64,000 bases of DNA from Pseudomonas sp. RIT623 (GCF_004519305.1 NZ_SOZA01000014.1:1-64000); one strand, 5' to 3'; shown: positions 24,555 through 39,389, counted from the stretch's first letter. Made by a program: numbers and translations. The notes: generated by a model not told the origin, from the letters alone.

Positions 24555-27098
24555 ATGCCCGACAATAACAAGATCATCCTCCATGCCCCGCTCGCAGGGC
24601 CGCTGGTGCCGCTGGAACAAGTGCCGGACCCGGTGTTCAGCAACGCCACCCTCGGTGACGGCGTCGCCATCGACCCGCTCAACGACGTGCTGCACGCCCC
24701 GTGTGCCGGCGAGGTGGTGCAACTGGCCCGCACCGGCCACGCGCTGACCCTGCGCGCAGCCAACGGTGCGGAAATCCTCCTGCATATCGGTGTCGACACC
24801 GTGCAACTGCAGGGCCGTGGTTTCTCGCCGTTGGTGGCGCTGGGCGACCAGGTCAGCCAAGGCCAGCCGCTGGTGCGCTTCGACATGGACCTGGTGGCGC
24901 AGCACTGTGTCAGCCTGGTTACGGTGATGCTGATCAGCAATGGCCCAGGCTTTGGCCTGAGGCAATTGGAGGCAGGCACTGCGCAGCTCGGCGCGGCGCT
25001 GCTGGAGGTCGAGGCCACGGCTCGCGAAGCGAATGCCCGGCCGGTCAGCGATGAAAGCGCGCGCGGTCACGCCCGGGTCGCTCATCACGGCGGCCTGCAC
25101 GCCCGCCCCGCTGCCTTGCTGCGTCAGACTGCGCAAGGTTTCCAGAGCCATGCCGTGCTGCGCTTCGCCGAGCGCGAGGCCGACCTCGACAGCCTGGTGG
25201 CGGTCATGGGGCTGGGTGTTGGCGAAGGTGCCGAAGTCGAACTGATATGCACCGGGCCAGACAGCCAGGCCGCGCTACTGGCGCTGATCGCCGCCGTGCA
25301 GACAGCTTCGGTCGGTGAGCGCCATGCCGCGCACGCGCCGACCAGCACCGCCATGCCCAAGCCCACTGCCGGGCCCGGCATGCTTACCGGTGTCTGCGCC
25401 GCCCCCGGCCTGGCCCAAGGGCCGCTGGCCCGGCTGGACGGGGTCAGCCTGCCGCCCGACAACGGCGACAACGACCCCGCCGCACAGCACCAGGCGTTGA
25501 ACACGGCCTTGGCCGAAGTGCGCCACGCCATCGACCGCGACTGGCGCCACCTGCCGCGCGGCCAGGAGGACGCGGCCGCGATCCTCGAGGCCCACCTGGC
25601 CTTGCTCGACGATCCGGCCCTGCTCGGCGACGCCCGCCAGCATATCGCCAACGGCGTCGCCGCCAGCCATGCCTGGAGCCGTGCCATCGATGCCCAGTGC
25701 CAAATCCTGCGCAGCCTGGGCAACCCGTTGCTGGCCGAGCGCGCCAACGACCTGTACGACCTGCAACAGCGCGTTCTGCGGGCCTTGCTGGGTGAAACCC
25801 GGCAACTGCGCCTGCCCCCCTCGGCCATCGTCGTCGCCCATGAACTGACGCCCTCCGACCTGCTGCTACTGGCCCGCCACGAGGTCGCCGGGCTGTGCAT
25901 GGCCGCCGGCGGCGCCACCTCGCACGTCGCCATCCTTGCCCGCGCCCGCGGCCTGCCGTGCCTGGTGGCCGTGGGCGAAGCGCTGCTGGAGCTGCCCGCC
26001 GGCACGCCACTGGTGCTGGACGCCGACCAGGGCCGCCTGGAAACCGAGGCCGATGGGCAGCGCCTGGCCGAGGTCCAGCGTCTTGTGCGACAGCGCCGCG
26101 AAACCCGCCAACGCCAGCAGGCCGCCGCCCAACAAAGCGCCCGCACCCGCGATGGCCAAGTGATCGAGGTCGCCGCCAACGTCGCCAGTGCCGAGGAGGC
26201 CGCCGAGGCCTTGGCCCAAGGTGCCGACGGCATCGGCCTGCTGCGCAGCGAGTTCCTGTTCATCGACCGCCCCACCGCGCCGGACGAGACCGAGCAGCGC
26301 AGCGCCTACCAGGCCGTGCTCGATGCCATGGCCGAACGCCCGGTGATCATCCGTACCATCGATGTAGGCGGCGACAAGCAGCTCGACTACCTGCCCCTGC
26401 CGGCCGAGGCCAACCCGGTGCTGGGCCTGCGCGGCATCCGCCTGGGCCAGGTGCGCCCGGAACTGCTCGACCAGCAGTTGCGCGCGTTGCTGCAAGTCAG
26501 CCCGCAACAACGTTGCCGAATCATGTTGCCGATGGTGACCGAAGTCGACGAGCTGGTCGCCATCCGCCAGCGCCTAGACCGGCTGGCCGGCGAGCTGGGC
26601 ATCAGGCAACGCGCCGAGCTGGGGGTGATGATCGAGGTGCCGGCCGCGGCGCTGCTTGCCGAGCGCCTGGCCGAACATGCCGACTTCTTCTCCATCGGCA
26701 CCAACGACCTGTCCCAGTACACCCTGGCCATGGACCGCGACCACGCCGGGCTGGCTGCGCGGGTGGATGCCTTGCACCCCGCCCTGCTGCGCCTGATCGA
26801 GCTGACCTGCCAGGGCGCGGCGAAGCACGGGCGCTGGGTTGGCGTGTGTGGTGCGCTGGCCTGCGACCCGCTGGCCACACCGGTGCTGGTCGGGCTGGGG
26901 GTGGCCGAGCTGTCGGTCAGCGCGCCGCAGATCGGCGAGATCAAGGCGCAGGTGCGCCAGCTCGATGCCGCCGCCTGCCGCCGCTTCAGCCAGGGCCTGC
27001 TGGGCTTGTCCAGCGCCGCCGCGGTGCGCCAGGCCTGCCGCGACTTCACCGCCCAGTCCCACGCCCAACCGGCCGCCGCCGCGGCCCTACAACAATAA
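24555..27098 (+). CDS. nagF: Fused PTS protein IIA(Glc)-HPr-Enzyme I
   Basis: 847 residues with three fused phosphotransfer domains. IIA-Glc is at about 1-155, with phosphohistidine in ILLHIGVDTV. HPr is at about 170-255, with GGLHARPAALL. Enzyme I is at about 280-835, with the active His in GGATSHVAILARARG, PEP-binding DFFSIGTNDLSQYT and Cys in GVCGALAC. It carries phosphate from PEP to the NagE permease in one polypeptide, a Pseudomonas design seen at nagF. It is 12 bp upstream of nagE. Confidence 0.93.
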   Translation: MPDNNKIILHAPLAGPLVPLEQVPDPVFSNATLGDGVAIDPLNDVLHAPCAGEVVQLARTGHALTLRAANGAEILLHIGVDTVQLQGRGFSPLVALGDQVSQGQPLVRFDMDLVAQHCVSLVTVMLISNGPGFGLRQLEAGTAQLGAALLEVEATAREANARPVSDESARGHARVAHHGGLHARPAALLRQTAQGFQSHAVLRFAEREADLDSLVAVMGLGVGEGAEVELICTGPDSQAALLALIAAVQTASVGERHAAHAPTSTAMPKPTAGPGMLTGVCAAPGLAQGPLARLDGVSLPPDNGDNDPAAQHQALNTALAEVRHAIDRDWRHLPRGQEDAAAILEAHLALLDDPALLGDARQHIANGVAASHAWSRAIDAQCQILRSLGNPLLAERANDLYDLQQRVLRALLGETRQLRLPPSAIVVAHELTPSDLLLLARHEVAGLCMAAGGATSHVAILARARGLPCLVAVGEALLELPAGTPLVLDADQGRLETEADGQRLAEVQRLVRQRRETRQRQQAAAQQSARTRDGQVIEVAANVASAEEAAEALAQGADGIGLLRSEFLFIDRPTAPDETEQRSAYQAVLDAMAERPVIIRTIDVGGDKQLDYLPLPAEANPVLGLRGIRLGQVRPELLDQQLRALLQVSPQQRCRIMLPMVTEVDELVAIRQRLDRLAGELGIRQRAELGVMIEVPAAALLAERLAEHADFFSIGTNDLSQYTLAMDRDHAGLAARVDALHPALLRLIELTCQGAAKHGRWVGVCGALACDPLATPVLVGLGVAELSVSAPQIGEIKAQVRQLDAAACRRFSQGLLGLSSAAAVRQACRDFTAQSHAQPAAAAALQQ

Positions 27099-27110
27099 TC
27101 GGAGCGCACC

Positions 27111-28775
27111 ATGTACCAGCACTTCATCCAGGGCCTGCAGCGGCTCGGCCGCGCATTGATGCTGCCCATCGCCATCCTGCCCATCGCCGGCCTGCTGCTG
27201 CGCCTGGGCGACACCGACCTGCTCGACATCGCCCTGGTGCATGACGCAGGGCAAGCGATCTTCGCCAACCTGGCGCTGATCTTCGCCGTCGGCATCGCCG
27301 TGGGCTTCGCCCGCGACAACAACGGCACCGCTGGGCTGGCCGGGGCCATCGGCTACCTGGTGCTGGTGGCGACGCTGAAGGTGATCGACCCGAAGATCGA
27401 CATGGGCATGCTCGCCGGGATCCTCTGCGGCCTGCTCGGTGGCGGCCTGTACAACCGCTTCAAGGACATCCAGCTGCCGGACTACCTGGCGTTCTTCGGC
27501 GGCCGGCGCTTCGTGCCGATTGCCACCGGGGTGTCGGCGGTGTTCCTCGGGCTGTTGTTCGGCCTGGTCTGGCCGCCGATCCAGGACGGCATCAACAGCC
27601 TCGGCCAACTGATGCTGGAGAGCGGCAGCATCGGCGCGTTCTTCTTCGGCGTGCTCAACCGCCTGCTGATCATCACCGGCCTGCACCATATCCTCAACAA
27701 CCTGGTGTGGTTCGTCTTCGGCAGCTTCCAGGGCGCGACCGGTGGCGTGGTGACGGGTGACCTGGCGCGCTACTTCGCCGGCGACCCCAATGCCGGCCAG
27801 TTCATGGCTGGGATGTTCCCAATGATGATCTTCGGCCTGCCCGCCGCGTGCCTGGCCATGTACCGCCATGCCCTGCCGGCGCGGCGCAAGCTGATCGGCG
27901 GGGTACTGCTGTCGATGGCGCTGACCTCGGCGCTGACCGGGGTGACCGAGCCGATCGAGTTCGCCTTCATGTTCCTCGCGCCGCTGCTGTACCTGATCCA
28001 TGCGCTGCTGACCGGACTGTCCATGGCGCTGTGCGACCTGCTCGGGATCCGCCTGGGTTTCACCTTCTCCGGAGGCGCCATCGACATGGCCCTGGGCTGG
28101 GGGCGTTCCAGCAACGGTTGGCTGGTGTTCCCTGTAGGCCTGCTGTATGCCGTGGTCTACTACTTCGTGTTCGACTACTGCATCCGCCGCTTCGACCTGA
28201 AGACTCCGGGCCGTGAAGAGCAACCCATCGCGCAGACCAGCATGGCCGGCGACGCCAGCCGCGCCCGACGCTATATCGACGCCCTCGGCGGCAGCGCCAA
28301 CCTGCACGGTATCGATGCCTGCACCACACGCCTGCGCCTGGTGCTCGCCGACCGCAGCCTGGCCAACGACGCGACGCTGAAGAGCCTAGGCGCCCTGGCC
28401 GTGGTCCGCCCCGGCAGCGGCGGCAGCCTGCAGGTGGTGGTCGGGCCGATGGCCGATGCGCTAGCGGATGAAATACGTGCCGAGATACCTCATGCGCCAA
28501 TTGCCCCCCCGCTCAGCCCAGACATGCCGGCTCCCGCCACGCAAGCGGTAGCCGTCGAAGATTGGCTGCAGGCATTGGGTGGTCGCGACAACCTGGTGAA
28601 AGCGCAGTGCGTGGCGCTAAGCCGGGTACGTATTCAGCTCAAGGACCAGGACCAGGTCAATTCGGCGCAACTGATGAGCCTGGGTTGCCAGGGCATCAGC
28701 CAACAGGCCGATGGTGTTTGGCATTTGCTGCTGGGTACTCGGGCCGCGTCACTGAGTCAGGCATTGCACGGTTGA
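27111..28775 (+). CDS. nagE: PTS N-acetylglucosamine permease, IIC-IIB-IIB
   Basis: 554 residues. An EIIC membrane domain (about 1-365; YQHFIQGLQRLGRALMLPIA at the N-terminus, GLHHILNNLVWF in the core) is followed by a IIB domain with phosphocysteine Cys404 in DACTTRLRL. A second IIB-like domain (about 483-554) has ALSRVRI where CTTRLR is expected, with a Cys (500) two residues earlier, so it is probably non-catalytic. NagE imports GlcNAc as GlcNAc-6-phosphate using NagF. It lacks the IIA domain of E. coli NagE because that is fused to NagF. Confidence 0.92.
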   Translation: MYQHFIQGLQRLGRALMLPIAILPIAGLLLRLGDTDLLDIALVHDAGQAIFANLALIFAVGIAVGFARDNNGTAGLAGAIGYLVLVATLKVIDPKIDMGMLAGILCGLLGGGLYNRFKDIQLPDYLAFFGGRRFVPIATGVSAVFLGLLFGLVWPPIQDGINSLGQLMLESGSIGAFFFGVLNRLLIITGLHHILNNLVWFVFGSFQGATGGVVTGDLARYFAGDPNAGQFMAGMFPMMIFGLPAACLAMYRHALPARRKLIGGVLLSMALTSALTGVTEPIEFAFMFLAPLLYLIHALLTGLSMALCDLLGIRLGFTFSGGAIDMALGWGRSSNGWLVFPVGLLYAVVYYFVFDYCIRRFDLKTPGREEQPIAQTSMAGDASRARRYIDALGGSANLHGIDACTTRLRLVLADRSLANDATLKSLGALAVVRPGSGGSLQVVVGPMADALADEIRAEIPHAPIAPPLSPDMPAPATQAVAVEDWLQALGGRDNLVKAQCVALSRVRIQLKDQDQVNSAQLMSLGCQGISQQADGVWHLLLGTRAASLSQALHG

Positions 28776-28818
28776 TACAAGAAGCAGGGGCACGCCAGCC
28801 AGGTGTTGCCCCTGGTGC

Positions 28819-28960
28819 CCTGTCTCGGAAACAAGCTATTCACTTTTGCCGGCATCTTGGGCGCCTGGCTGGCGTTGCCATAGCCCTGCCATGGCTCGTC
28901 GTGGCGCCTTGACCAAACAGCCAAGCCACTTGCCAAAAGAGCGCGTATTTCCGAGACAGG
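28819..28960. repeat. Imperfect palindromic element bounded by 13-bp inverted repeats
   Basis: CCTGTCTCGGAAA (28819-28831) is repeated in exact inverse as TTTCCGAGACAGG (28948-28960). Inside are further inverse pairs around GGCGCC and a central GCCATGGC. The layout suggests a small dispersed element or a structured RNA. A short minus-strand frame (28836-29060) covers it but lacks coding character. The rest of the 345-base gap between nagE and the HET-C gene holds only the HET-C promoter region. Confidence 0.5.
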
Positions 28961-29120
28961 ACATTAGCCCAGCACGTAGGAAAACACTGCAACCGCACGC
29001 AAGAAACAAACGATTACGCCGCGAGATCAGCCTGACACCGATGTAAGGTACTTCTTCCATATTCTGTTACCGCTCACCGAACAGCAATGTTGTCGTCCAA
29101 CCATTAATGAGGACGCCACC

Positions 29121-31160
29121 ATGAGCGAACTGAACAGCACCTTCGCGCTGGAGCAATTAACCGCGATTGCACGCAAGTACGAAGAATTGGAATTTGTACT
29201 GATGTTCACGCCGATCTTCGGCTATGAAGTTCCTGCGGAGCTTTACATCAAGTTCCGCAATGCCCTGCTCGCGGACGATGTCGAAAACCCGGATCACCGC
29301 GTCGATGAAAATGCCGAGCGCATTGCCAGCTACGACAGCGACACCCGTACCATCAGCGTCGATGTCACCGCTATCGAGCAAGCCCTGGAAGATCCCACCA
29401 CTGCCCCCAATCTGCTAATTGAAATGCTGGGCGCGTTCGGTCGGCACCTGCATGCCTTGTTCGAGTCCGAGCTCTCTGCGCTGGACCCAATGCCAGAGTT
29501 GCTTGGAGCCGAAGAGGTCGGCGAAAACTATGCAGCAATGCTGAGCCTGTTCGACAGTACCCCTGAGACAGGGACTCAATTCGGCCACTACACCAACGCA
29601 GAGCAAACCTCGCCCCTGGTGCTGGACCTCAGTGCCGCCCCAGACCTCGAAAGTCTGCTGCCACAGGAGTCAGACACCCCCATCATCAAGCCTCGGTTTG
29701 GCGCAGGCACAGGCAATGGCTCAGAGAACTCCTTCGGCCACGAGTCTATCGAACTGGTTCTAAAAGATGTGGGTTTCACCGAACTTGAATGCAAGGCGAT
29801 CTATTTTGGCAACTGGCTGCGAGACCACTCGCAGTTAGTCGACCCGAAGATCATTCGCACGGCAAACTTCAACCGCGAACACCCATGGCAATTACCACGG
29901 GAAGCCATCACAAAAATCGTCGATATCTTTGCCTACGAGGAATTCATCAGCCTGCAAGATACCGATGAAGGTCGCGAAGCCTACCGGGTTACCAACGAAA
30001 TGCTAGGCGTGTACCGACCGTCCGAGCATATCGACAACCCCACGAACCTTAGCGAGAACCCGGTTGATCCACAACTGATCGATGAGGACTTCGAGCGACT
30101 GGTGAGACCCGGCGATGAAGCTACCCAAGTAAACCCAAATACCTCGAAAAAGCACCATATCGATTCCGCCGAAAGCTATATGCGTCATAAGCTGTTCGAA
30201 GCGGCGGAGCATGGCAAGACCCCAGATGGCATGCGTTGCTTCGGCGAGGCCCTGCATGTGCTGGAGGACTATTTTGCCCATTCCAACTTCGTTGAACTCA
30301 GCCTGATCAAACAAGGCCATGACGTTCTGCCATGGACCACAACGAATGAGGAGTACCGCCATAGCTTGCCGATTGTCACCGGTCTTTTCAGCGCTCTGGA
30401 TGTCATCGCAAGCATTGTCGAACCGCTTGGCAAAATACTGTTCTCCACGGAAGACCCCAAAGACAAACGGCAACCCGGTTACCGCTCGCGAGCCGACAAA
30501 GCCCTGCTGTTAGTACTGTCAGAGCAGGAGGACCTGCGCTGGTACACTGCAATGCGCGCAGTGCTGCTTATCCGCGATGGGATACATGACAACCCACTCG
30601 TCAGGTTCAGCTCGAGACTGCTTTGGGCCATTGGCAAGCCAAGCAGGTTGGTCAGCCAAATAATGAATGCCTACTTGCAGAGGGCACTGCTGAAAGTTGG
30701 TGAAGTGGTCCATGACCACCAGACAGCACTGGGCGATCCCAACACCGAGCCTGGCGTGGACCCTACCCATACGCAACTGTCCAAGGACCATGACGATCAC
30801 CCCTTCCATGCCCTGGCAGCCCGGCTTGCCCAGTGGGCGGTGCTTGAGGTCGGGCGGAAGATGCAGGCGATCTGGGAAAAGGATGACGTCGAAACCATCG
30901 ACTGGATCGAGCTGCAGGACCTGGCCTCGAACTTCCTTATCCATCCCAACGACAGCGAATGGCAAGACGATATCGTTGCTGCCTGGGCCGCCACCAATGC
31001 CCAGGCAATCGAAGACGGTAAATCAGCCAGCTACTTCGAGCGGCACCACGCGCGCGAGCTGGAGCAGTCCAAGCAACGGGTCAAGGATCTGAGCAGCAAC
31101 CCAGACTTCCAACCGATCAAGCTCAATGAAAGTTTCCGCAATACGTTCCCTCTGTTCTGA
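29121..31160 (+). CDS. HET-C family protein
   Basis: A 679-residue protein of the bacterial HET-C-related family, named after the fungal heterokaryon-incompatibility protein. Recognisable segments are FTELECKAIYFGNWLRDHSQ (about 215-235) and GEALHVLEDYFAHSNFVEL (about 377-395). The H-x3-D-x3-H pattern recalls the zinc-dependent phospholipase C/P1 nuclease fold. There is no signal peptide; the first 180 residues are acidic. GAGG lies 8-9 bases before the ATG. It is a single gene with its own terminator, and its codon use and lower GC differ from its neighbours. The function in bacteria is not established. Confidence 0.78.
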   Translation: MSELNSTFALEQLTAIARKYEELEFVLMFTPIFGYEVPAELYIKFRNALLADDVENPDHRVDENAERIASYDSDTRTISVDVTAIEQALEDPTTAPNLLIEMLGAFGRHLHALFESELSALDPMPELLGAEEVGENYAAMLSLFDSTPETGTQFGHYTNAEQTSPLVLDLSAAPDLESLLPQESDTPIIKPRFGAGTGNGSENSFGHESIELVLKDVGFTELECKAIYFGNWLRDHSQLVDPKIIRTANFNREHPWQLPREAITKIVDIFAYEEFISLQDTDEGREAYRVTNEMLGVYRPSEHIDNPTNLSENPVDPQLIDEDFERLVRPGDEATQVNPNTSKKHHIDSAESYMRHKLFEAAEHGKTPDGMRCFGEALHVLEDYFAHSNFVELSLIKQGHDVLPWTTTNEEYRHSLPIVTGLFSALDVIASIVEPLGKILFSTEDPKDKRQPGYRSRADKALLLVLSEQEDLRWYTAMRAVLLIRDGIHDNPLVRFSSRLLWAIGKPSRLVSQIMNAYLQRALLKVGEVVHDHQTALGDPNTEPGVDPTHTQLSKDHDDHPFHALAARLAQWAVLEVGRKMQAIWEKDDVETIDWIELQDLASNFLIHPNDSEWQDDIVAAWAATNAQAIEDGKSASYFERHHARELEQSKQRVKDLSSNPDFQPIKLNESFRNTFPLF

Positions 31161-31186
31161 CGCAACCCAACTGCCTAAGCAATAAA

Positions 31187-31210
31187 AAAGGTGGGCATCC
31201 GCCCACCTTT
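31187..31210. terminator. Bidirectional terminator, HET-C gene / NIF3-like gene
   Basis: A perfect 10-bp stem AAAGGTGGGC-atcc-GCCCACCTTT is preceded by an A-run and sits between convergent stops. It can terminate both the HET-C gene and the NIF3-like gene. Confidence 0.8.
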
Positions 31211-31234
31211 CTCGTACAACCGAACCAGCGACCC

Positions 31235-31546
31235 TCAAATGTCCAGCAACTGCCAGACTTCGTAGGCCGGGGTTTCATAGGGATGGCTGTGCTTGAGCGC
31301 GATAACGACTTGCGCGATCAGATCATCCGCCACCACCAACTCTACCTTCCATTCCTCGACCACCTCGACCTGACCGGTCTGCCCGAGGTACGGCTGGCTG
31401 CCGTGCAACGGGCGGAACTGGCCCTGGCCGAGGGTCTGCCAGGCGCAGTGGTCATAGTCACCGATACGCCCGCCACCGGCGGCGAATACAGCGGTCTTGA
31501 CCACTTCGATATGGCTGTCGGGGACAAAGAAGGCGAGCTTGTACAC
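31235..31546 (-). CDS. NIF3/YqfO C-terminal-domain protein
   Basis: 103 residues resembling the CutA-like insert domain of YqfO/NIF3 proteins: MYKLAFFVPDSHIEVVK, GGGRIGDYDHCAWQ and the C-terminal ALKHSHPYETPAYEVW. The metal-binding NIF3 halves are absent, so this is a stand-alone form common in Pseudomonas. The function is unknown. It lies 3 bp downstream of purL on the same strand, so the two are probably co-transcribed. Confidence 0.85.
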   Translation of the reverse strand: MYKLAFFVPDSHIEVVKTAVFAAGGGRIGDYDHCAWQTLGQGQFRPLHGSQPYLGQTGQVEVVEEWKVELVVADDLIAQVVIALKHSHPYETPAYEVWQLLDI

Positions 31547-31549
31547 GCC

Positions 31550-35449
<3,900 letters not shown>

Positions 35450-35598
35450 CGTCGGGACAGCCTCAGGAAGGGGTGTGCTTAGAGGCCGTGCATTCTAGCC
35501 TAATTCGCAGGCTTGCGGCACCCGCTCTACGCCAATGCTGCCGGGCGGTGGAACCGGACTCCGGGGTCAAAAAAACCACCAACTTTCACGCGGTCCAT

Positions 35599-35714
35599 GT
35601 AGGAGCGGCCTTGTGTCGCGATGGGCTGCGCAGCAGCCCTAAATTCACTGCTGAGCTGGGAAAACCCTCGGGGGCCGCTGGCGCAGCCCATCGCGACACA
35701 AGGCCGCTCCTACA
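35599..35714. repeat. REP inverted pair 2
   Basis: Left unit TGTAGGAGCGGCCTTGTGTC and its exact inverse ending at 35714, with inner stems around GGGCTGCGCAGCAGCCC. It lies in the 360-base gap between divergent purL and mltF. The rest of that gap holds only their promoter regions. Confidence 0.9.
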
Positions 35715-35749
35715 AAGGAATCGAGCCGCTGCTGCACAGAACCCGCTAG

Positions 35750-37267
<1,518 letters not shown>

Positions 37268-37283
37268 TGCTTACCCGCCCTGG

Positions 37284-37399
37284 GTAGGAGCGGCCTTGTG
37301 CCGCGAAAGGGACGCGTAGCGGCCCCAGGATTTCAGCATTGATGCATGGATCGCCGGGGCCGCTTTGCGGCCCTATCGCGACACAAGGCCGCTCCTACA
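37284..37399. repeat. REP inverted pair 3
   Basis: GTAGGAGCGGCCTTGTGCCG faces its inverse ending GCCGCTCCTAC at 37399, with a GGGGCCGC/GCGGCCC inner stem. It lies between the convergent genes mltF and tadA. Confidence 0.9.
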
Positions 37400-37412
37400 G
37401 GGATCGTGTCAG

Positions 37413-37892
37413 CTAGGCTTTCGCCCGCCGAGCCTTGAAGAACTCGCTGAGGATCGCGCCGCATTCCTCGGCCAACACTCCGCCCTCGTACATCACCCGA
37501 TGGTTGAGAAAACCCTGGGTGAAGAACTGCCCCTGGCTTTGCACGATGCCCGCCTTGGGCTCCAGCGCCCCATACACCACCCGCGCCACCCGCGAATGAA
37601 CGATCAGCCCCGCGCACATGCTGCACGGCTCCAGCGTCACGTACAGGGTGCTGCCCGGCAAGCGGTAGTTGCTGGCGGACTGGGCCGCCGCGCGAATCGC
37701 GACCATCTCGGCATGGGCGCTGGGGTCACTGTCGAGGATCGGCCGGTTGAAGCCCTGGCCAAGCACCTCGCCGTGCTGTACCAGCACCGCGCCCACCGGC
37801 ACCTCGCCCAGGGCCGCGCCCTGGGCAGCCAGTTCGAGGGCCAGGCGCATGAATTCCTGATCGCGGCTGCGATCGATGATCTGCGGGCGCAT
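37413..37892 (-). CDS. tadA: tRNA-specific adenosine deaminase
   Basis: A 159-residue zinc deaminase that makes inosine at the wobble position of tRNA-Arg(ACG). The zinc-site motifs are SAHAEMVAI (His and catalytic Glu) and LEPCSMCAG (two Cys). GEVPVGAVLV is also typical. The start overlaps the stop of the multicopper oxidase gene by one base, suggesting co-transcription. It is an essential gene in most bacteria. Confidence 0.96.
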   Translation of the reverse strand: MRPQIIDRSRDQEFMRLALELAAQGAALGEVPVGAVLVQHGEVLGQGFNRPILDSDPSAHAEMVAIRAAAQSASNYRLPGSTLYVTLEPCSMCAGLIVHSRVARVVYGALEPKAGIVQSQGQFFTQGFLNHRVMYEGGVLAEECGAILSEFFKARRAKA

Positions 37893-39274
37893 CAGACCAC
37901 CGCGATCGCGGCCATCAGGCCGGTTTCCATGTGATCGATGACATGGCAGTGGAACATCCAGGTGCCTGGGTTATCCGCCACCAGCGCCACCTGTGCCCGT
38001 TCGTTCTTGCCCAGCAGGTAAGTATCGGTGAACCACGGCTCGACGATCTTGCGGCGATTGGAAGCGATTACCTTGAAACTCATGCCGTGCAAGTGGATTG
38101 GGTGCTGGTACTGGGTCATGTTCTTCAGCTCGAAGATGTAGCTCTTGCCCTTGCGCAGCGTGGCGATGGGGCGGTCGGCGCAGGTCTTGTCGGTGATGTC
38201 CCAGGCCTGGCCGTTGATCTGCCACAGGCTCGGCGGCTTGCCGTTCTCGGTGTTCACCGAGACCTTGCCGGCCCATTCGAAATTGAAGTTGAGCTTCTCG
38301 GCATTCTCCAGGTCCGGCTCGGCGATGGGGTTGGCCGGCAATGCCTTGGGCCAGTCGCCCGGCGCCTCGCTGCTGGCCACCGAACGCAGGGTGCCCAGGC
38401 GCACGAAACCATCGCGCAAGGAGATTTCCTCGCCGACCTCGGGGATGCGGATCGCCAGACAGATGCGCATGCCCGGGCCGAGCCAGTAGTCCTCGTCCAA
38501 CGGGCGCGGGGTGATCGGGTTGCCGTCTAGGGCGTAGATCATCGCCTCGCAGTTGCCCTTGAGGTTTAGGCGGTAGGTCCAGGTGTTGTCCAGGTTCAGC
38601 AGACGCACCCGCACCACCTGGCCGGCTGGCAACTCGGTCACCGCCTCGGCCTGGCCGTTGATGGTGATCAGACGCCCGGCGGTGCCGTTGCGCGCGGCTT
38701 CACGCGGCACGCTGAAGGGCATCCAGGCGCCCTGCTCGTCGACATGCCAGGTTTTCAGGCTGAGGGTGCGCTCATGGGCGAAGCCGGTGGGCTGGCGCTC
38801 CTCGACGATCAGCGGGCCGACCAGGCCGCGCCCCAATTCCTCGGAGCTGCTGACGTGCGGGTGGTACCAGTAGCTGCCGGCGTCCGGCACCCGGAACTTG
38901 TAGTCGAAGAACTCACCGGGCTTGACTGGCAGTTGCGAGACATAGGGCACGCCGTCCATTTCCAGCGGCAAGCGGATGCCATGCCAGTGAATGGTGGTTT
39001 CCACCGGCAGCTGGTTGATGAAGCGCACCCGCAACCAGGTACCCTGGCGCACTCGCAACTCGGTGCCCGGCGCCGACGGGCCAAAGGCCCAGGCCTCGGT
39101 CTTGAAGCCCGGCACCAGTTCGACATCCAAGGGGGCGGCGATCAGTTCGTAGTCGTGCCCGGCGTTGTCATCCTCGACCTTGCCCAGCCAGTAGCGCGCC
39201 GCGCCGCCGGCGCCCAGGCCTACCACAACGAGGCCGGTCAGGCCCTTGAGCATTTGTCGACGGGTGAAGGACAT
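37892..39274 (-). CDS. Multicopper oxidase, Tat-exported
   Basis: 460 residues with a Tat signal (TRRQMLKGLTGLVVVGLG). Three cupredoxin domains carry all copper-binding motifs: TTIHWHGIRLP, GSYWYHPHVSSSEE, HPIHLHGMSF and WMFHCHVIDHMETGLM. The last includes the T1 Cys and a Met axial ligand, as in CopA/CueO-like oxidases. A Met-rich insert is absent, so Cu(I) oxidase activity is not assured; laccase-like or metal-oxidising roles are possible. It precedes tadA. Confidence 0.92.
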   Translation of the reverse strand: MSFTRRQMLKGLTGLVVVGLGAGGAARYWLGKVEDDNAGHDYELIAAPLDVELVPGFKTEAWAFGPSAPGTELRVRQGTWLRVRFINQLPVETTIHWHGIRLPLEMDGVPYVSQLPVKPGEFFDYKFRVPDAGSYWYHPHVSSSEELGRGLVGPLIVEERQPTGFAHERTLSLKTWHVDEQGAWMPFSVPREAARNGTAGRLITINGQAEAVTELPAGQVVRVRLLNLDNTWTYRLNLKGNCEAMIYALDGNPITPRPLDEDYWLGPGMRICLAIRIPEVGEEISLRDGFVRLGTLRSVASSEAPGDWPKALPANPIAEPDLENAEKLNFNFEWAGKVSVNTENGKPPSLWQINGQAWDITDKTCADRPIATLRKGKSYIFELKNMTQYQHPIHLHGMSFKVIASNRRKIVEPWFTDTYLLGKNERAQVALVADNPGTWMFHCHVIDHMETGLMAAIAVV

Positions 39275-39389
39275 CGGTGCGGGTACCTCATTCTGCGCAA
39301 TCAGTCTGCCAGCAGGCCTGGCAATGAAGGGCGAATACGATACACCTGCATTTGCGAAAGATTAAGTGAAGTCTTGTCGCAGGCGGCGT

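Noticed and set aside
28836..29060. A 74-codon minus-strand ORF in the inverted-repeat element
   Set aside because: It follows the repeat structure, lacks a ribosome-binding site and shows no domain. The palindromic element explains the open frame better.
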